In this document: piece after piece, positions 8,882 through 21,875 of the stretch
Numbering within the stretch: position 1 is the stretch's first letter
How the letters are laid out: the number at the start of each line of letters is the position of its first letter
NCBI GenBank assembly: GCA_002104945.1
Contig: MCFH01000038.1
Coordinates: 104,501 to 168,500 of the forward strand
Length of the DNA stretch: 64,000 bases
Reading direction: 5' to 3'
DNA from: Piromyces finnis
Taxonomy: Eukaryota > Neocallimastigomycota > Neocallimastigomycetes > Neocallimastigales > Neocallimastigaceae
The notes under the pieces: model-generated
Told to the model about the DNA's origin: nothing
What the model saw: the letters and a program-made list of their open reading frames with translations, nothing else
Database searches by the model: none
Program-made: the position numbers and the translations under genes

Positions 8882-10844
8882 TTCTAACTCCAAAATTGAT
8901 AATAACCAAACCCACAACATCAACAACATTAATGAGCAAATCTATGTTGATGATACACGTGATTTCCATAAAACAAAAAAATTTCCAAATTCTAAAGAAA
9001 AATTCTCTAACCCTTTGGTGGATGATCCAATCAATGAAGATGATAAGGATTACGTTACACGTGATCACGTGACAAATACAGTCGATGATAAGGACATCGA
9101 AAACCTTATTTATGCATTCAAGAGAAAAAGTTCTGAAGAAAGTGATGAAAGTGATGATGAGGATCACGTGACTCAGTCGAAGAAAAAGAAACTTCGAGAA
9201 AATCCATTACCAATACACACAAAGGCCACTCAGATGAAAGAACAGCAAGAAATTCGTAATGAGAAAAATTCAAATTTTCATACCACTACTTCCCGCCTAG
9301 ACATCTTAGACCCCTCGGTAATTGCAGGCAAGAACATTTCCTCTGCTAAGATGAAAAATAAAGAAACCAGAAATAAAAGAAGAATTGGTCCAGATATACC
9401 AAGTAAACAGGACGAATTAGAAGAAGTTATAGATAGCAAAAAGTCTCCCAAAAGCAACTATTATGACTTCCTACGTTCTATTGTCATGTTGGGCAAAAAT
9501 AAAGAATATAATATTTTTGATGCCCTTAATAATACAAATGCTGGTATCTCTTTTGCACAATTGCTTGCAGTCAGTCCTATCATCAGAAGACTTTGTGCCA
9601 AAGGTTTAAAGCTTGATCCAAATGACGTTCGGAAAATAAACGCCATTCAAAATATGGATCTTAATGATGATGATATTAATTCATTTATTAATATCATTAA
9701 TGAAAATTATAATAATAAAAATAATGAAAACAATGATGATGCTGATAATGACAATGATGATGATATTATCAATATAGCAGATAACGAAATTAATGTCATT
9801 AATAAAATCAACATTGCTTCTGTCATTGGCTCAATTGATAATAACATTGTCCGAGTTTTAGTAGATACTGGTTCTGATGTTAATGTTATTACTAAATCCT
9901 TCTTTAATTTAATATCAGCAAATCATAATATTACACATTTTAAGAGAACTTTCTTTAAATTAGCTAGCAAACAAGTTATTTCAACAAATCAAGCTGTTAA
10001 TTTAACTCTTAAATTTGGTGATTTAAAAATCTATGCATTATTCTGGATTCTAGAAGATGAAGATTCATGTTATGATATTATATTAGGTCGTCAATCTCAA
10101 AAGAATCACCGATTATACATTGATCCTGATGATGACTCTCTCTACATGAAAACTAATTCATCTCCTATTATGGTTGCTCGTCCCTCAAATTTTAAACAAA
10201 ATAAAAATAATCTTTCAAATATTTCAATGATTCATTGTTTCAATCCATCAAATATTAATGAATCTCAATTTAATTCATTTAATAATAATATCAAAATTCA
10301 AAATTTTAATTCGACTTTTAACAATAAAAACAAACTTTTATATTCAATTAAATTTCGACATTTATTCAAATTTAAAAATAAATATTTTTATCCAAAATAT
10401 CACATTTTTCATTCAAATTTCAGCAAATTTCCAAAAAGAATTAAAAACGATTCACTTATTAAATTTTCAATTAATAAGTCAAATCTTGTCGGCCGTGATG
10501 AAGCAGAAAAAACGCCAATTATTCACGAAAAATGCCACAAAATCAAGATATATAAAAATAAAAGTAAAATTCTAAAATATAATCATTTGAATATTAATAT
10601 TAACAGGAAATTAAAATCAAGAAAAAAGCGAAATAAACAAAATGATATAATCAAAAATTCATCAAATAATTCGTTTAAGAATATATATTTCAGTATAATA
10701 AAAAGTGTAAAAGAAAGTATTTCAAATTCAATTATTTTCAATCTAAAAGATTATATCAAATCAGTAACTTCAATTTTAAAACGACATTATTTCGACATAT
10801 TAAAATCAAAATTTCATCTATTTTCAAAGTTTAAAGAAAGATAA
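8853..10844 (+). CDS. Protease region of Gag-Pro, expressed by -1 frameshift
   Basis: The open frame overlaps gag from 8775 and has no good ATG near its beginning (the first long-ORF codon is a TTG), consistent with expression only by frameshift. It holds a hydrophilic stretch, then a retropepsin-like aspartic protease with VDTGSD (Asp codon at 9864) and the downstream YDIILGRQ flap/helix motif near 10072. About 230 basic, Asn-rich codons follow without any recognisable domain. Reverse transcriptase, RNase H and integrase are absent, which is the main oddity of the element. Confidence 0.85.
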   Translation, partial: LNGGSSQSSPSNSKIDNNQTHNINNINEQIYVDDTRDFHKTKKFPNSKEKFSNPLVDDPINEDDKDYVTRDHVTNTVDDKDIENLIYAFKRKSSEESDESDDEDHVTQSKKKKLRENPLPIHTKATQMKEQQEIRNEKNSNFHTTTSRLDILDPSVIAGKNISSAKMKNKETRNKRRIGPDIPSKQDELEEVIDSKKSPKSNYYDFLRSIVMLGKNKEYNIFDALNNTNAGISFAQLLAVSPIIRRLCAKGLKLDPNDVRKINAIQNMDLNDDDINSFINIINENYNNKNNENNDDADNDNDDDIINIADNEINVINKINIASVIGSIDNNIVRVLVDTGSDVNVITKSFFNLISANHNITHFKRTFFKLASKQVISTNQAVNLTLKFGDLKIYALFWILEDEDSCYDIILGRQSQKNHRLYIDPDDDSLYMKTNSSPIMVARPSNFKQNKNNLSNISMIHCFNPSNINESQFNSFNNNIKIQNFNSTFNNKNKLLYSIKFRHLFKFKNKYFYPKYHIFHSNFSKFPKRIKNDSLIKFSINKSNLVGRDEAEKTPIIHEKCHKIKIYKNKSKILKYNHLNININRKLKSRKKRNKQNDIIKNSSNNSFKNIYFSIIKSVKESISNSIIFNLKDYIKSVTSILKRHYFDILKSKFHLFSKFKER

Positions 10845-10847
10845 AAC

Positions 10848-11190
10848 CACATTAAACATTTATATACAAATAATACGACAATTACATTACAAAAATATAT
10901 AAAAACACAAAAATATTTACACTACGACATTTAACAAAATTTCACTTCATTTTTTTTTATTTCTCTTTGAAAAAAAATTTTATTAATAAAAATTTTCAAA
11001 TTTTTCATCATTTTTTTTATAAACCTTATTTTATATTATTTTTATCATATATATATATATATATATAGAAAAAAAAAAAATTTAAATTTTTAAATCTTTA
11101 GTATAAAAATATCAAAAACTTATATATTTATTATTATTTATGAATATTTTTATCAGCTACCACTAAGTCGTATCTTAGGGGAGGAAATCT
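10848..11190 (+). other. 3' untranslated part of Gag-Pro element with polypurine tract
   Basis: A/T-rich and non-coding; an (AT)n run lies near 11047-11066. AGGGGAGGAAA at 11177-11187 is the plus-strand primer, three bases before the 3' LTR. Confidence 0.75.
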
Positions 11191-11819
11191 TGATAAATAA
11201 TAATTATAAATATATTATACATTTGATATTAGTAGAAATTTTTATTATAAAATAATTATTAAATAATTTTATATAGTTTATTATAAAAATATAATTTACA
11301 TAAAATCAAATATTTTATAAATTTATATATTTGATTGGGTTAAATTATAAAAATAATTTTTATTATAAAGAATAATAATATTTTTTAGTAGAAAATAAGA
11401 AGACTTAGATTACTAATAATAAGTTAAATTTTAATAATAGTTAATATAATTAATTAGTGAATACATAATAATATTTAAAAGACAAAAATAAGTTTTTATA
11501 TAATAAAAATTATTGTTAAAAAGAGCGTAAGAACAATAAATAAAAGAAAATATAAAAACGAAATTAAACTTGTCTAATTTGTAATTATTGTGTTAATAAT
11601 AAATAATATTTTATAGAATAAATCTGGTGTTATTATTCTATATAAATATTATTAAATAATAAAACTATAAATATTATAAAATATTATAAAATAAATTAAA
11701 ATAAATAATAAAACAAGTAGATATTGTTAAAGCTCGTACAATAGCTGTCGAGATAAAACAATATAAGGTAACGAATAAGTAGTTTAAAAAGTTGTAATAT
11801 AACTACCAATCCGTTATCA
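11191..11819 (+). repeat. 3' LTR of Gag-Pro element
   Basis: Same family as 7272-7901, with TGATAA/TTATCA ends. It is followed by CAAG (the duplication) and then, 11 bp further on, by the tRNA-Thr gene. Confidence 0.93.
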
Positions 11820-11834
11820 CAAGATTAACAAGTT

Positions 11835-11906
11835 GCCTGTTTGGCTTAGTGGTAGAGCGTCGCTCTTGTAAAGCGAAGGTCGGTGGTTCAATTCCGTCAA
11901 TAGGCA
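11835..11906 (+). tRNA. tRNA-Thr (anticodon TGT)
   Basis: A 72-nt cloverleaf without intron. Acceptor GCCTGTT pairs with AATAGGC (one G-T). The D arm is GCTT/GAGC. The anticodon stem TCGCT/AGCGA is perfect, with loop CTTGTAA, so the anticodon is TGT. The T arm is GGTGG/CCGTC around TTCAATT. The discriminator is A and no CCA is encoded, as in nuclear genes. Internal promoter boxes: A box TGGCTTAGTGG (11842-11852), B box GGTTCAATTCC (11885-11895). A TTTT terminator follows at 11911-11914. Confidence 0.97.
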
Positions 11907-11910
11907 ATTA

Positions 11911-11914
11911 TTTT
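11911..11914 (+). terminator. Pol III terminator of tRNA-Thr
   Basis: A TTTT run four bases after the tRNA 3' end. Confidence 0.7.
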
Positions 11915-12141
11915 CATATAATTTTTACTACTCAAGTAATAAAAATAATTGCATTAATTTTTATTATATTTATAAAAAATTTTATTATATTTTATATTAT
12001 TTAAAATTCTAAGTTTGATAAATTTTAAATAATCCAAATAATTTAAAAACATATTTTATGAATATCATAAAATTTTTTTTTTTTTTTTTTGTATAGAAAA
12101 TGACTGTAAAATATTAATAACATATAAAAGAATAAATAAAA

Positions 12142-12724
12142 ATGTTATTTAACAAAAACATGGATAAAATCTTTTATATTTTATGTATTATTTATATAGT
12201 TTTCCATATTAATGCTAAAGAAATTGTGGTTAGAAATAAAGATGAGAATTTTAAAAATTTACAAAAAGTAGTTAATAATAATCAAAATGATAAAGAATTA
12301 ATAGTGAGATTTATTGATCCAGAATATGATATGTATGATGAAGAATACATGCAATTTGATTGTGAATTTACCATTTTAACTAATGTAACATTCATAGGAA
12401 ATACAAATGGAACTGTATTTAATTATAAAGGAGATAAACGTGGAAGAATGAAATTTATATTTATTAATAGTACTAATTATAGAAATAAAGTAATAGTTAA
12501 AAATATTGCCTTTAAAGATTATGAACAGAGTAATTACCTTGTAGAAGGTGTTGGATTACATAGAATAGTAACTCATACTGATAATTTTCAATGTATTTTT
12601 GAAAATTGTATCTTTGATAACGCAAAACAGGCTCTTTTTTTCATTAGAAACGATTTATGCTCTAAACCATTATCAGAAGAATCTTACGTTTTATTCAATA
12701 ATTGTATTTTCAAGTAATATTAAT

Positions 12725-12761
<37 letters not shown>

Positions 12762-13573
12762 GAAATAATAACATTGAATATTTTATTTTTTATATAGCTA
12801 AAATAATTAATATTAATCATTATTATTATATTATTTTCAAAAAATATTTATATTATAAAATAATAAATTTAAAAGCAATAATTATGAAAGAGTAATTAAA
12901 AGTGAAGTTCAAAATACTAATGAAATGTTTGATCTTCAAAAATGCCTATATATAAATATTAATAATAGTCAATTCATTAATAATAGAGGATTGTTTTTTA
13001 TTAATAATTCTTATGTCACGATTAATAATTGTTAGTTCTCCTAATTTAAAAATTTAGAAAACCATATATCACATAAAGTACATTTAATAAATATTAATTA
13101 TAATATTAAATATTATATTAATTATTTAAAGGTACATTTTCTGGTATAGAAAAAGACTCTGATTTTAGTATGAAAAGTGCCTTTTATCATGCGGATTTGA
13201 GTTCAAACTATTTCATTATTAGAAATTCTTTATTTAAAAATATTTATATAAAAACATCTTATCCATTAATTGATGCAAATGAATTAAGATTAACGTAATA
13301 ATTAATACTATTAAAAACGAAATATATTTATGGAATAATTAATAATTTTACATACTTTTTACAATTAACATAAAATTTATATCAAAAGAATAGAAAATAC
13401 AACTTTTCAAGATTGCTTTTCAGATTATAGTTATTTATTTGATTTGAGAACGACAAAAGAACCAGTTGTATTAAAAAATACAACATTCATTAGTAAATAT
13501 GACAATTCAAATTTCAATAAAATTATTTTTATATAATTTTATTTATATATAATTATATTTATAATAACTATTC

Positions 13574-13605
<32 letters not shown>

Positions 13606-16600
13606 TGAAAATAATAACAAATAATATATAAAAAAGATACATGTACTATATTTACAGGACATTCGAATGATTTTATAATCTCAAATTCAAATTTCTACAA
13701 TATTACAAATATAAATAATTATCCTGCTATTTCTAATTCAAAGTATTCAAATTATGAAATATCTAATGCGAATTTCAAATATTTCAAGTATTATTAAATA
13801 TTATAGTAATATTAATTTAAATTAATTAATATGCCAATAATTTTCATAATAAAATGTAATATATCATGTTTTTATTTTATGTAATAATAGTCTTGTTAGT
13901 AGCTTATTTAATGAAGAATCATCATTCAATTTTACAAATATAATAATGGATGAAATTGTAACTAGTTCTAAAGCTTTATTACACTTTTCCTTCAATAATG
14001 TAACTGTTAGTAATTTAGAAGTAAAAAATATAGCATGTATTGGATATGATACATCATTTATTATATTTGAAGCAGGAATGAGCGAATATCAAAAAAACTT
14101 AACTCTTAATAATATAAATATTAAGGATTCGAAATCAAATGGCCCCTTTATTAAGCTAGTTGGAAATAAAATTAATTTTTCTTTATATAATTCCAAATTT
14201 TATAAAATACTTTCATACGGTTCCATAATTCAAAATGTTTCATTAAAGGTAGCATTTTTATAATAATAGAGTTATCATATAAACATTATATTAATTATAT
14301 ATATATTAACATAAGCATCTCTCTTAATTTATTTATTATTGTCTATAAATTATTGAATTATAGACAAATAATTCAATTTTTAATACTATATTTGAAGCAA
14401 ATATAAACAGCAACAAACATAATTGTGGATGTATTCAATTTAATTATGATATAAATCTTCACATTTTCAATTCAACGTTTATGAAAAATAAAATAAAAAG
14501 TGATGGTGGTGCGATGTAAATATTTAATATTGACAGCAAAGCAATAATAATAATAAATTTATTTTTCTATCATTTATATTTAATTTTTTTATCAATATTA
14601 TTTTTATAATAAATAATATTATTACTATTGATAGATGCATAAAAGATATATATGATATGGGACTAAATATTACTTCTAGTGTATTCGACGGAAATAATGC
14701 TTTTAATGGCGGTGCTCTTTTTTTAAAAGATGCAAAGGATATATCGATGGTCAATGAGGAGAATTTAAGATCAATTACATTTAATGATAATCTTTTTAAA
14801 AACAATGAAGCGGAAAATTTTGGAGGTGCTATTTATTCAGAATATAGCAGAATGTATACAGCTATTTCTAATAATGATCAAATTATTTATAATAAAGCAA
14901 AATATATGGGAGGAGGCATTTATTCACCTCAAAACGTAAATAAATGCGCTTTTACTAATATTGAAAATATTAATATAAATAATAACACAGTTAATTCATA
15001 TTATAATAACTATACATCAAAACCATCCTACGTTCTGTTAACTACTGTTCTAAGTAATAATCCGGTTGATCTCAAAAGTGGTGATTATTTTCCTTTATCT
15101 TTTACCCTATATGATGAGTTTGGAAAGATTATTGACGATACTACAATGTATTATTCTTCATTAAATTTAAAAATAACTTTAAAACCGAATAATGAAATTC
15201 AATACGAAAAACCAAATATTTATTTAAAAGGAAATGTCGGATCATTTGTAAACGGTAAATATATAAATATAAAAATAAGCAATTATAATAATTTTTAACT
15301 TTATCCATCAGTAATGTGTAAATATAGAAAAATACAATGATATTATACGTATTAAATTACTTTTATTTATCATTTTAGGAAAATGCAATTTAAAAAATTT
15401 TCAAATATATGCTACTCCCAATAATTATACATTAGAGATAACAATAGATGGTGATGATAATATTAATATTGATACAAGAATGAATTCAATCAAAGTTACA
15501 ATAAATAAATGTAATGACGAACAAATTACAATTTATGATAAAAAGAAATCCATATTTCACTGTGAAAAGCCTATATGTATAAATGATTGTTCAAATAATG
15601 AACTAAAAAATAATAATGTAATATGTAAAAAAGCTAGCAATGATATATATGTTAATGACAAATATCAAAATTATTGTGAATGCTTATCTGGTTGGACAGG
15701 AGATAACTGTCAAGAAAAAATATATACTGATTTTAAGTAAATTTTTTAATTATAAAATTATTGTTAAAATTAAAAATAATTATTTTTTTTTTATATTTAA
15801 ATAGCAACGTAATATTTTTAATATATTTTTTACTAACATTATCATTACTATTTAAAATATTTTTAATAATAATCATTCAGAGATATAAACAAACGTATAA
15901 AAGCTATGGTATATGCAATACTAATAATTTTAGCATTATATATTATGTTTATAACATTTTACCGTAATGAAGGAATAATTTCAGATTTTGGCATATTTAA
16001 ATTATTAATTTTTGTTTTTGGATTAATGACTTATTTCATAAGTAATTTATTCAGTACTTATATGAACTATACGGGATGCTCTATGCACTTTTTTTTAAGA
16101 CATGTTGGAATATCATTGATTATTACTATATTTTATATTATAATTGATATGAATCTTGAGCTAGGTATTAAACCCAATAATAATAATAATAGTATGAATT
16201 TTGAATTTAGTTCTGATAATGAAAATATCACTTCTGAAACTAGTTATGAAAATAATTATGAGAATAAAAATGTACCTAATTTTAATATAAATGTTTCCAA
16301 ACCTATAAATGCAAGTAGCATGAAGAAAATTATTCAATCAAGTATAAAAATAGAAAAAAGTAAATATGCCGAAATAATTTCCAATAATATTAGTGATAGT
16401 AATTTTCGTATTAGTAAAGACGATGATATTCAGCTTAATGAGTTTATAGTAAAAAAAATAAAAAAAGTTAGGTCATTACTTGTAGAGGCTATCTTCTATA
16501 ATATCTTAGTTATTATTTGTATTTTTATGATTATAATTTTAACATATAAAAAAAATATAACTTCAAAAGAAGAGAATTTCAAACAAAATGAAGATGGAAG

Positions 16601-17256
16601 TTTTTATTATAAATGTAAACTTAACAATTCAGATTTAATTTTAAATATTATAGAATTCTTTATATTTTTTTATATTCTTCTTAAAAGCAATGAATTAAAT
16701 AAGTACAACAACATATTTAAATGTATTTCATATATTAATTATTCTATCAGAATTGGAATTCTTATTGGCCCAATAATTAATGTAAATGAAATTGTTATAA
16801 ATATATATAAATTTAACCATTATAATTCAATTTTTAAAATTGAAATATTTATTTATATATATATATATATTTTAGATAATAAGTTATATAATTTTTGATA
16901 ACCAGTATAGTGCCAAAGTTATTTTCAATACATTAATTAATACAACATGCTATTTTTCAATTTTTATTGTTTTTTCGTTTAAGAATATATATCACATTTT
17001 AAATAAAAATGGAAACAAACCAGTAAAGTATTTCATTTATATTAGGCATTCTGAATGTGATATACATCATTCTACTACATGTGGATGTAAATTAAATATT
17101 ACAACGGAAGAGTTAAATGTAAATATTAGAAGATTAATTGATTTATATAAAGTCAGTTCTTTAATCTTTGAATTTATCGAGGGAAAAATTGTATACGTTA
17201 ACATGAAATCAAAAATAGAATTTATTAAATATAGTAGTTCAAATAATCTATATTAA
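12142..17256 (+). CDS. Class C-type GPCR with beta-helix and EGF-like ectodomain (1297 aa, 11 exons)
   Basis: Exons: 12142-12713, 12876-13030, 13132-13294, 13389-13492, 13658-13787, 13891-14248, 14364-14515, 14635-15254, 15379-15736, 15881-16781, 16876-17256. All introns are GT-AG and the phases match throughout. Residues 1-25 are a signal peptide. Residues to about 700 are Asn-rich repeats like a right-handed beta-helix (e.g. FGGAIY, MGGGIY). A Cys-rich EGF-like stretch with CECLSGWTGDNC is near residue 850. Seven membrane segments follow at about 880-898, 906-927, 936-965, 1070-1093, 1123-1143, 1157-1182 and 1190-1212. The conserved Cys before TM3 and in the loop before TM5 fit family-3 receptors. 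The TM3-TM4 loop is about 100 residues and Asn/Ser-rich, which is unusual. Probably a surface sensor at the plasma membrane; the ligand is unknown, and sugar or plant polymer is a guess. There is no Venus-flytrap domain. Confidence 0.82.
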
Positions 17257-17926
17257 ATATTAAAATGGATATAAAAGTTACTAATTATCAATAACAATAG
17301 TAATTTAATATCACAAATTTTTAAATTTTTTTTTAAAAAAAAAAAAAAACCAATAAAATTTTAAATATTTTAATATAATTAAAATATAAAAATTAAAACC
17401 ATTGCTTGCTATCTATTTGGAACAACCAAATTTTAAAGGATAATTAAAGTATATTTATTATATTATAATAAATAATATTTTTAGTTTTTTATGATTATTT
17501 TTATTGCTATTTGTTTTTATAACTATTAAAATTATAAAAACAAATATTTCTATTTTAAATTGTAAATTATAAAATATAATTTTAAGTAATATATTTATAT
17601 TGTTAAGAATAAAATGATCCATCTCATTCTTATATAATTAAATAAAAAAGTTTATTTTTTTCAAACTAATAATAATAAAAAAGGAAATTTACATATTAAA
17701 ATTTATAATTAATTTTATAATAAATGAATTTTAATTATTATTTTTTATATTTTTATTTTATTTTATTTTTTATTTTTTTTATTTTTACAACTTTTAAATT
17801 ATAAAGCAAAACAGTTTTACCATTTTATATCACTATCACTATATATAATAATATAATATATATATATATATAAAGAAGAAATATTTTTAATTTCAAAAGA
17901 AAAAGAAAATTTAAAAATAATTCAAA
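17257..17926. other. AT-rich intergenic region
   Basis: Contains the 3' flank of the GPCR gene and the presumed promoter of the small secreted peptide (TATA-rich run near 17840-17870). No other gene seen. Confidence 0.6.
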
Positions 17927-18118
17927 ATGAAGCTTATAAATTTTATGTACGCAGTAATTGTATTTTTATTATCCTACGTAGTATTTTCATATCCAATTAA
18001 GAAAAACAATACACTTATTAAAAGGGAATCTTGTTATAAGGAATATAAGACTGTATGGGAAAAGTATTATGAATTAGAAAAACTTATTGAACAAAACAAT
18101 GATAATAAAGATATATAA
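17927..18118 (+). CDS. Small putative secreted peptide (63 aa)
   Basis: Not recognised. A hydrophobic N terminus (residues about 5-21, ending VVFS) looks like a signal peptide. The remaining 40 residues are charged, with one Cys and a dibasic KR that could be a processing site. The ATG is preceded by A-rich sequence and a TATA-like run, as at other genes here. It may be a first exon of something longer, but I see no clear downstream exon. Short ORFs are common by chance, so this call is tentative. Confidence 0.4.
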   Translation: MKLINFMYAVIVFLLSYVVFSYPIKKNNTLIKRESCYKEYKTVWEKYYELEKLIEQNNDNKDI

Positions 18119-19381
<1,263 letters not shown>

Positions 19382-20263
19382 ATGAGAAAAACTGGAAAAA
19401 AACAAGAACTTTCCTTTATTTTATTTATACCATTAATTATTATTCTCATTTTAATTATCGTTTTATTGGTGATATTAATAAAAAGAAAAAGTAATGCTTC
19501 TGAAGCAAGTATTAATAATCAAAATATACCCCAATGGCAAAGAAATATATTAAATAGAGCAGCAGCAGCAAATAATGCAAATAATATTAATGCAGATGAT
19601 AATAATAACAATAATAATCCAGTTGAAAATCTTAGAGGTATCTATTAATCAATATTAAGATATATAGGCATATAAAGTTATTAAATTACCACTATAAAAA
19701 TTAATAATAAAATAATTCAAAAAAAAAAAAATTCATTTTTTAATTATATATATATAATGTCTTGTAAAATACTATCTTTATTAATAAATTATAAAAGGGG
19801 AAGCAAGATTAAGACATGCTGAAGAAATTCGTCAAAGAGCATTAGCGAGAGCAGCAGCAGCTAGAGGAGGTATTAAATATTAAAAAGCAAATAATAACAA
19901 TGTTAATAATATGAATTTATTAAAAAAAAAGAGAGAGAGAGATTTATATCTAATTAATATTAAAAATTAATTATTATTTATTCAATAATCTTAAATCTTA
20001 ATTTGTAAATGAATGTAATATTTTATAATAAAGAGGCCATTAATAATATGGCTGATGTTTGTGATGAAAACGGAGAAATTATTGAGGGAGAAGAAGAAAA
20101 TCAAAATGAAGAAGTTCATATAAAAAAAATTGGTAAAAAAAAGGCAGAACATTTACGTAGAAAAGAGCAACGCCAACAATATATGCAGTGGGTTGAAGCT
20201 CAAAGACAAAACAAAAAAGAAAGAGAAAGATTAAAGGAAGAAGATGCTAGGTAATAAAAAAAT

Positions 20264-20305
<42 letters not shown>

Positions 20306-20850
20306 TAAATAATATATGGAAATAATTATAAGTGAAAATCATTTATATTTAAAAATAATATATTTTACAATAGAAAACGAAAAGCAAAAGAATTGAAAAG
20401 AATAGAAAGAGAAGAAGAAAGAATGATGAAAATAAAAGAACAACAACGTAAAAAAGAAGAAGAATTAAGAAAACAACAAGAAAAGCAAAGACAAGAAGAT
20501 GAAAATCGTCGTCAACGTATGATATCTCAAACGTCAGAAATAATATCCTATTTAGAAGTAACTATTTCTTCTTTCATTTTTAATTAATATCATTATATCA
20601 ATTTTTTCTTTTATTTTTTTATTAATATATTTTATTTTACTAATAAATGTATATAAATTCTGTTCTTGTCAAATCATTAAAATCAAATATTAATAGTCAA
20701 ACAGAACTGTTAGTATAGAAGCAGTTGCCTCACATTTTGACTTAAGAGTTAATGTAAATATTATAAAAATTAGTAAAGTGTAAAATATAACTTTCTTTAA
20801 AAAAAAAAGATTCGTAATTATAAATTAATTATAAATTATATAATTATTTC

Positions 20851-20881
<31 letters not shown>

Positions 20882-21234
20882 GTTATTACATAATATATTT
20901 ATATATATATATTAATAATAAATAGGAAACTCGATCATTCATTGAGGATCTCATCAATAATGAAGATATTATTGGTACATTTGATACACAAGGAAGATTT
21001 ATAGCTATCACTAATAGCCAACTTACACAATTACAACATATTATTGAAAGTTCACCATATAATGGTCAAATAAATAATGAAGATTATATTCATATATGTC
21101 AACAGATATTACAATCATCAGAATCTGATGATATATTACTAGATAGTGATACAATAAAAAATGATAATGTTAATCTATCTGATGGTACAGTTACTCAGAG
21201 AAAAAAATGGAAAGGAAAAAGTCCTTTGGAATAA
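19382..21234 (+). CDS. DDRGK1: DDRGK domain-containing protein 1 / UFBP1 homologue (364 aa, 6 exons)
   Basis: Exons: 19382-19637, 19798-19869, 20034-20250, 20374-20557, 20697-20753, 20926-21234. Residues about 10-34 are a single membrane anchor. Then come a low-complexity stretch, an acidic segment with IGKKK (typical of the family), a long Glu/Arg/Lys-rich coiled coil, and a C-terminal winged-helix region with VSIEAVASHFDL and FDTQGRFIAIT. The last is the position of the DDRGKFIYIT motif, so the name-giving DDRGK residues are not conserved. In other eukaryotes this ER-membrane protein partners UFL1 in attaching UFM1 to ribosomes and other targets. The C-terminal tail of about 60 residues beyond the usual end is acidic. 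Confidence 0.88.
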
Positions 21235-21875
21235 TAGTAATTATATTTCTAATATATAATAAAATGAATTTGATTCAATTTTATCATTTATAATAATATA
21301 CTGATTAAAATGAATTCAATGTTTTTTATATTATTTAAAAAATAAAATAAAATAAAATAAAAAAGAATCTATTCTTGTTAAAAAAAAATTAAAATAAAAA
21401 ATAAAAAAAACGTATATATATGTAAAATAATAAACATTCATATTTTTTTTATTTTTAATCCTATATCTTAATCATAGTTGTGTCAATACATAACAAGTAC
21501 TTTCTTTTTTAATTTCTTCATTGATCTAAATATTTTCTAATAAATAAAGTTGTGTAATTTTTTTATCAAAAATTTTTTTTATACAATATACATAATATTT
21601 AAAATGAAAATATCTTTTCTGTTAAAAAAAAAAAAAAAAAGTAAAAATATTATCTTATTATTCTATAAATAAAAATATTAGATTCATATTGTATCTTTTC
21701 TAAAATAAATATATTTACAGAACCAATTTAAAAAAAATATATATATATATAAAGTAATTATTATTTATATTATTATTATATTTATAAATGTTTTCCTAAA
21801 ATTTATTTAAAATATTTCTAATTATTATTACAATAAAAATTCATTTCAAAATTCAAAAAAAAGAAAAAAAAAAAA
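21235..21875. other. AT-rich intergenic region
   Basis: No ORF or RNA gene recognised; homopolymers and short AT repeats only. Confidence 0.6.

Larger units (their letters stand above)
7272..11819 (+). mobile_element. Gag-protease-only LTR retrotransposon inserted next to a tRNA gene
   Basis: A 4548-bp element bounded by LTRs of 630 bp (7272-7901) and 629 bp (11191-11819). Each LTR begins TGATAA and ends TTATCA, a perfect 6-bp inverted repeat. The 4-bp duplication CAAG flanks it (7268-7271, 11820-11823). The LTRs differ at roughly a dozen positions by eye, so this insertion is older than the copia one. It has a primer-site candidate, gag, a -1 frameshift signal, an aspartic protease and a polypurine tract, but no reverse transcriptase, RNase H or integrase. 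It is therefore probably non-autonomous and mobilised by a relative, likely Ty3/gypsy-like judging from the separate gag and pro frames and the target choice. Confidence 0.9.

Noticed and set aside
8857-9072. A short ORF directly after the gag stop
   Set aside because: It is a shadow in the gag frame. The protease frame, reached by -1 frameshift, covers the same bases.
15914-15938. A 25-bp GT...AG stretch with a TACTAATA branch-like site in the GPCR gene, which looks like a tiny intron
   Set aside because: Using the acceptor at 15879-15880 keeps the frame through TM1 without any such intron, and 25 bp is too short for splicing.
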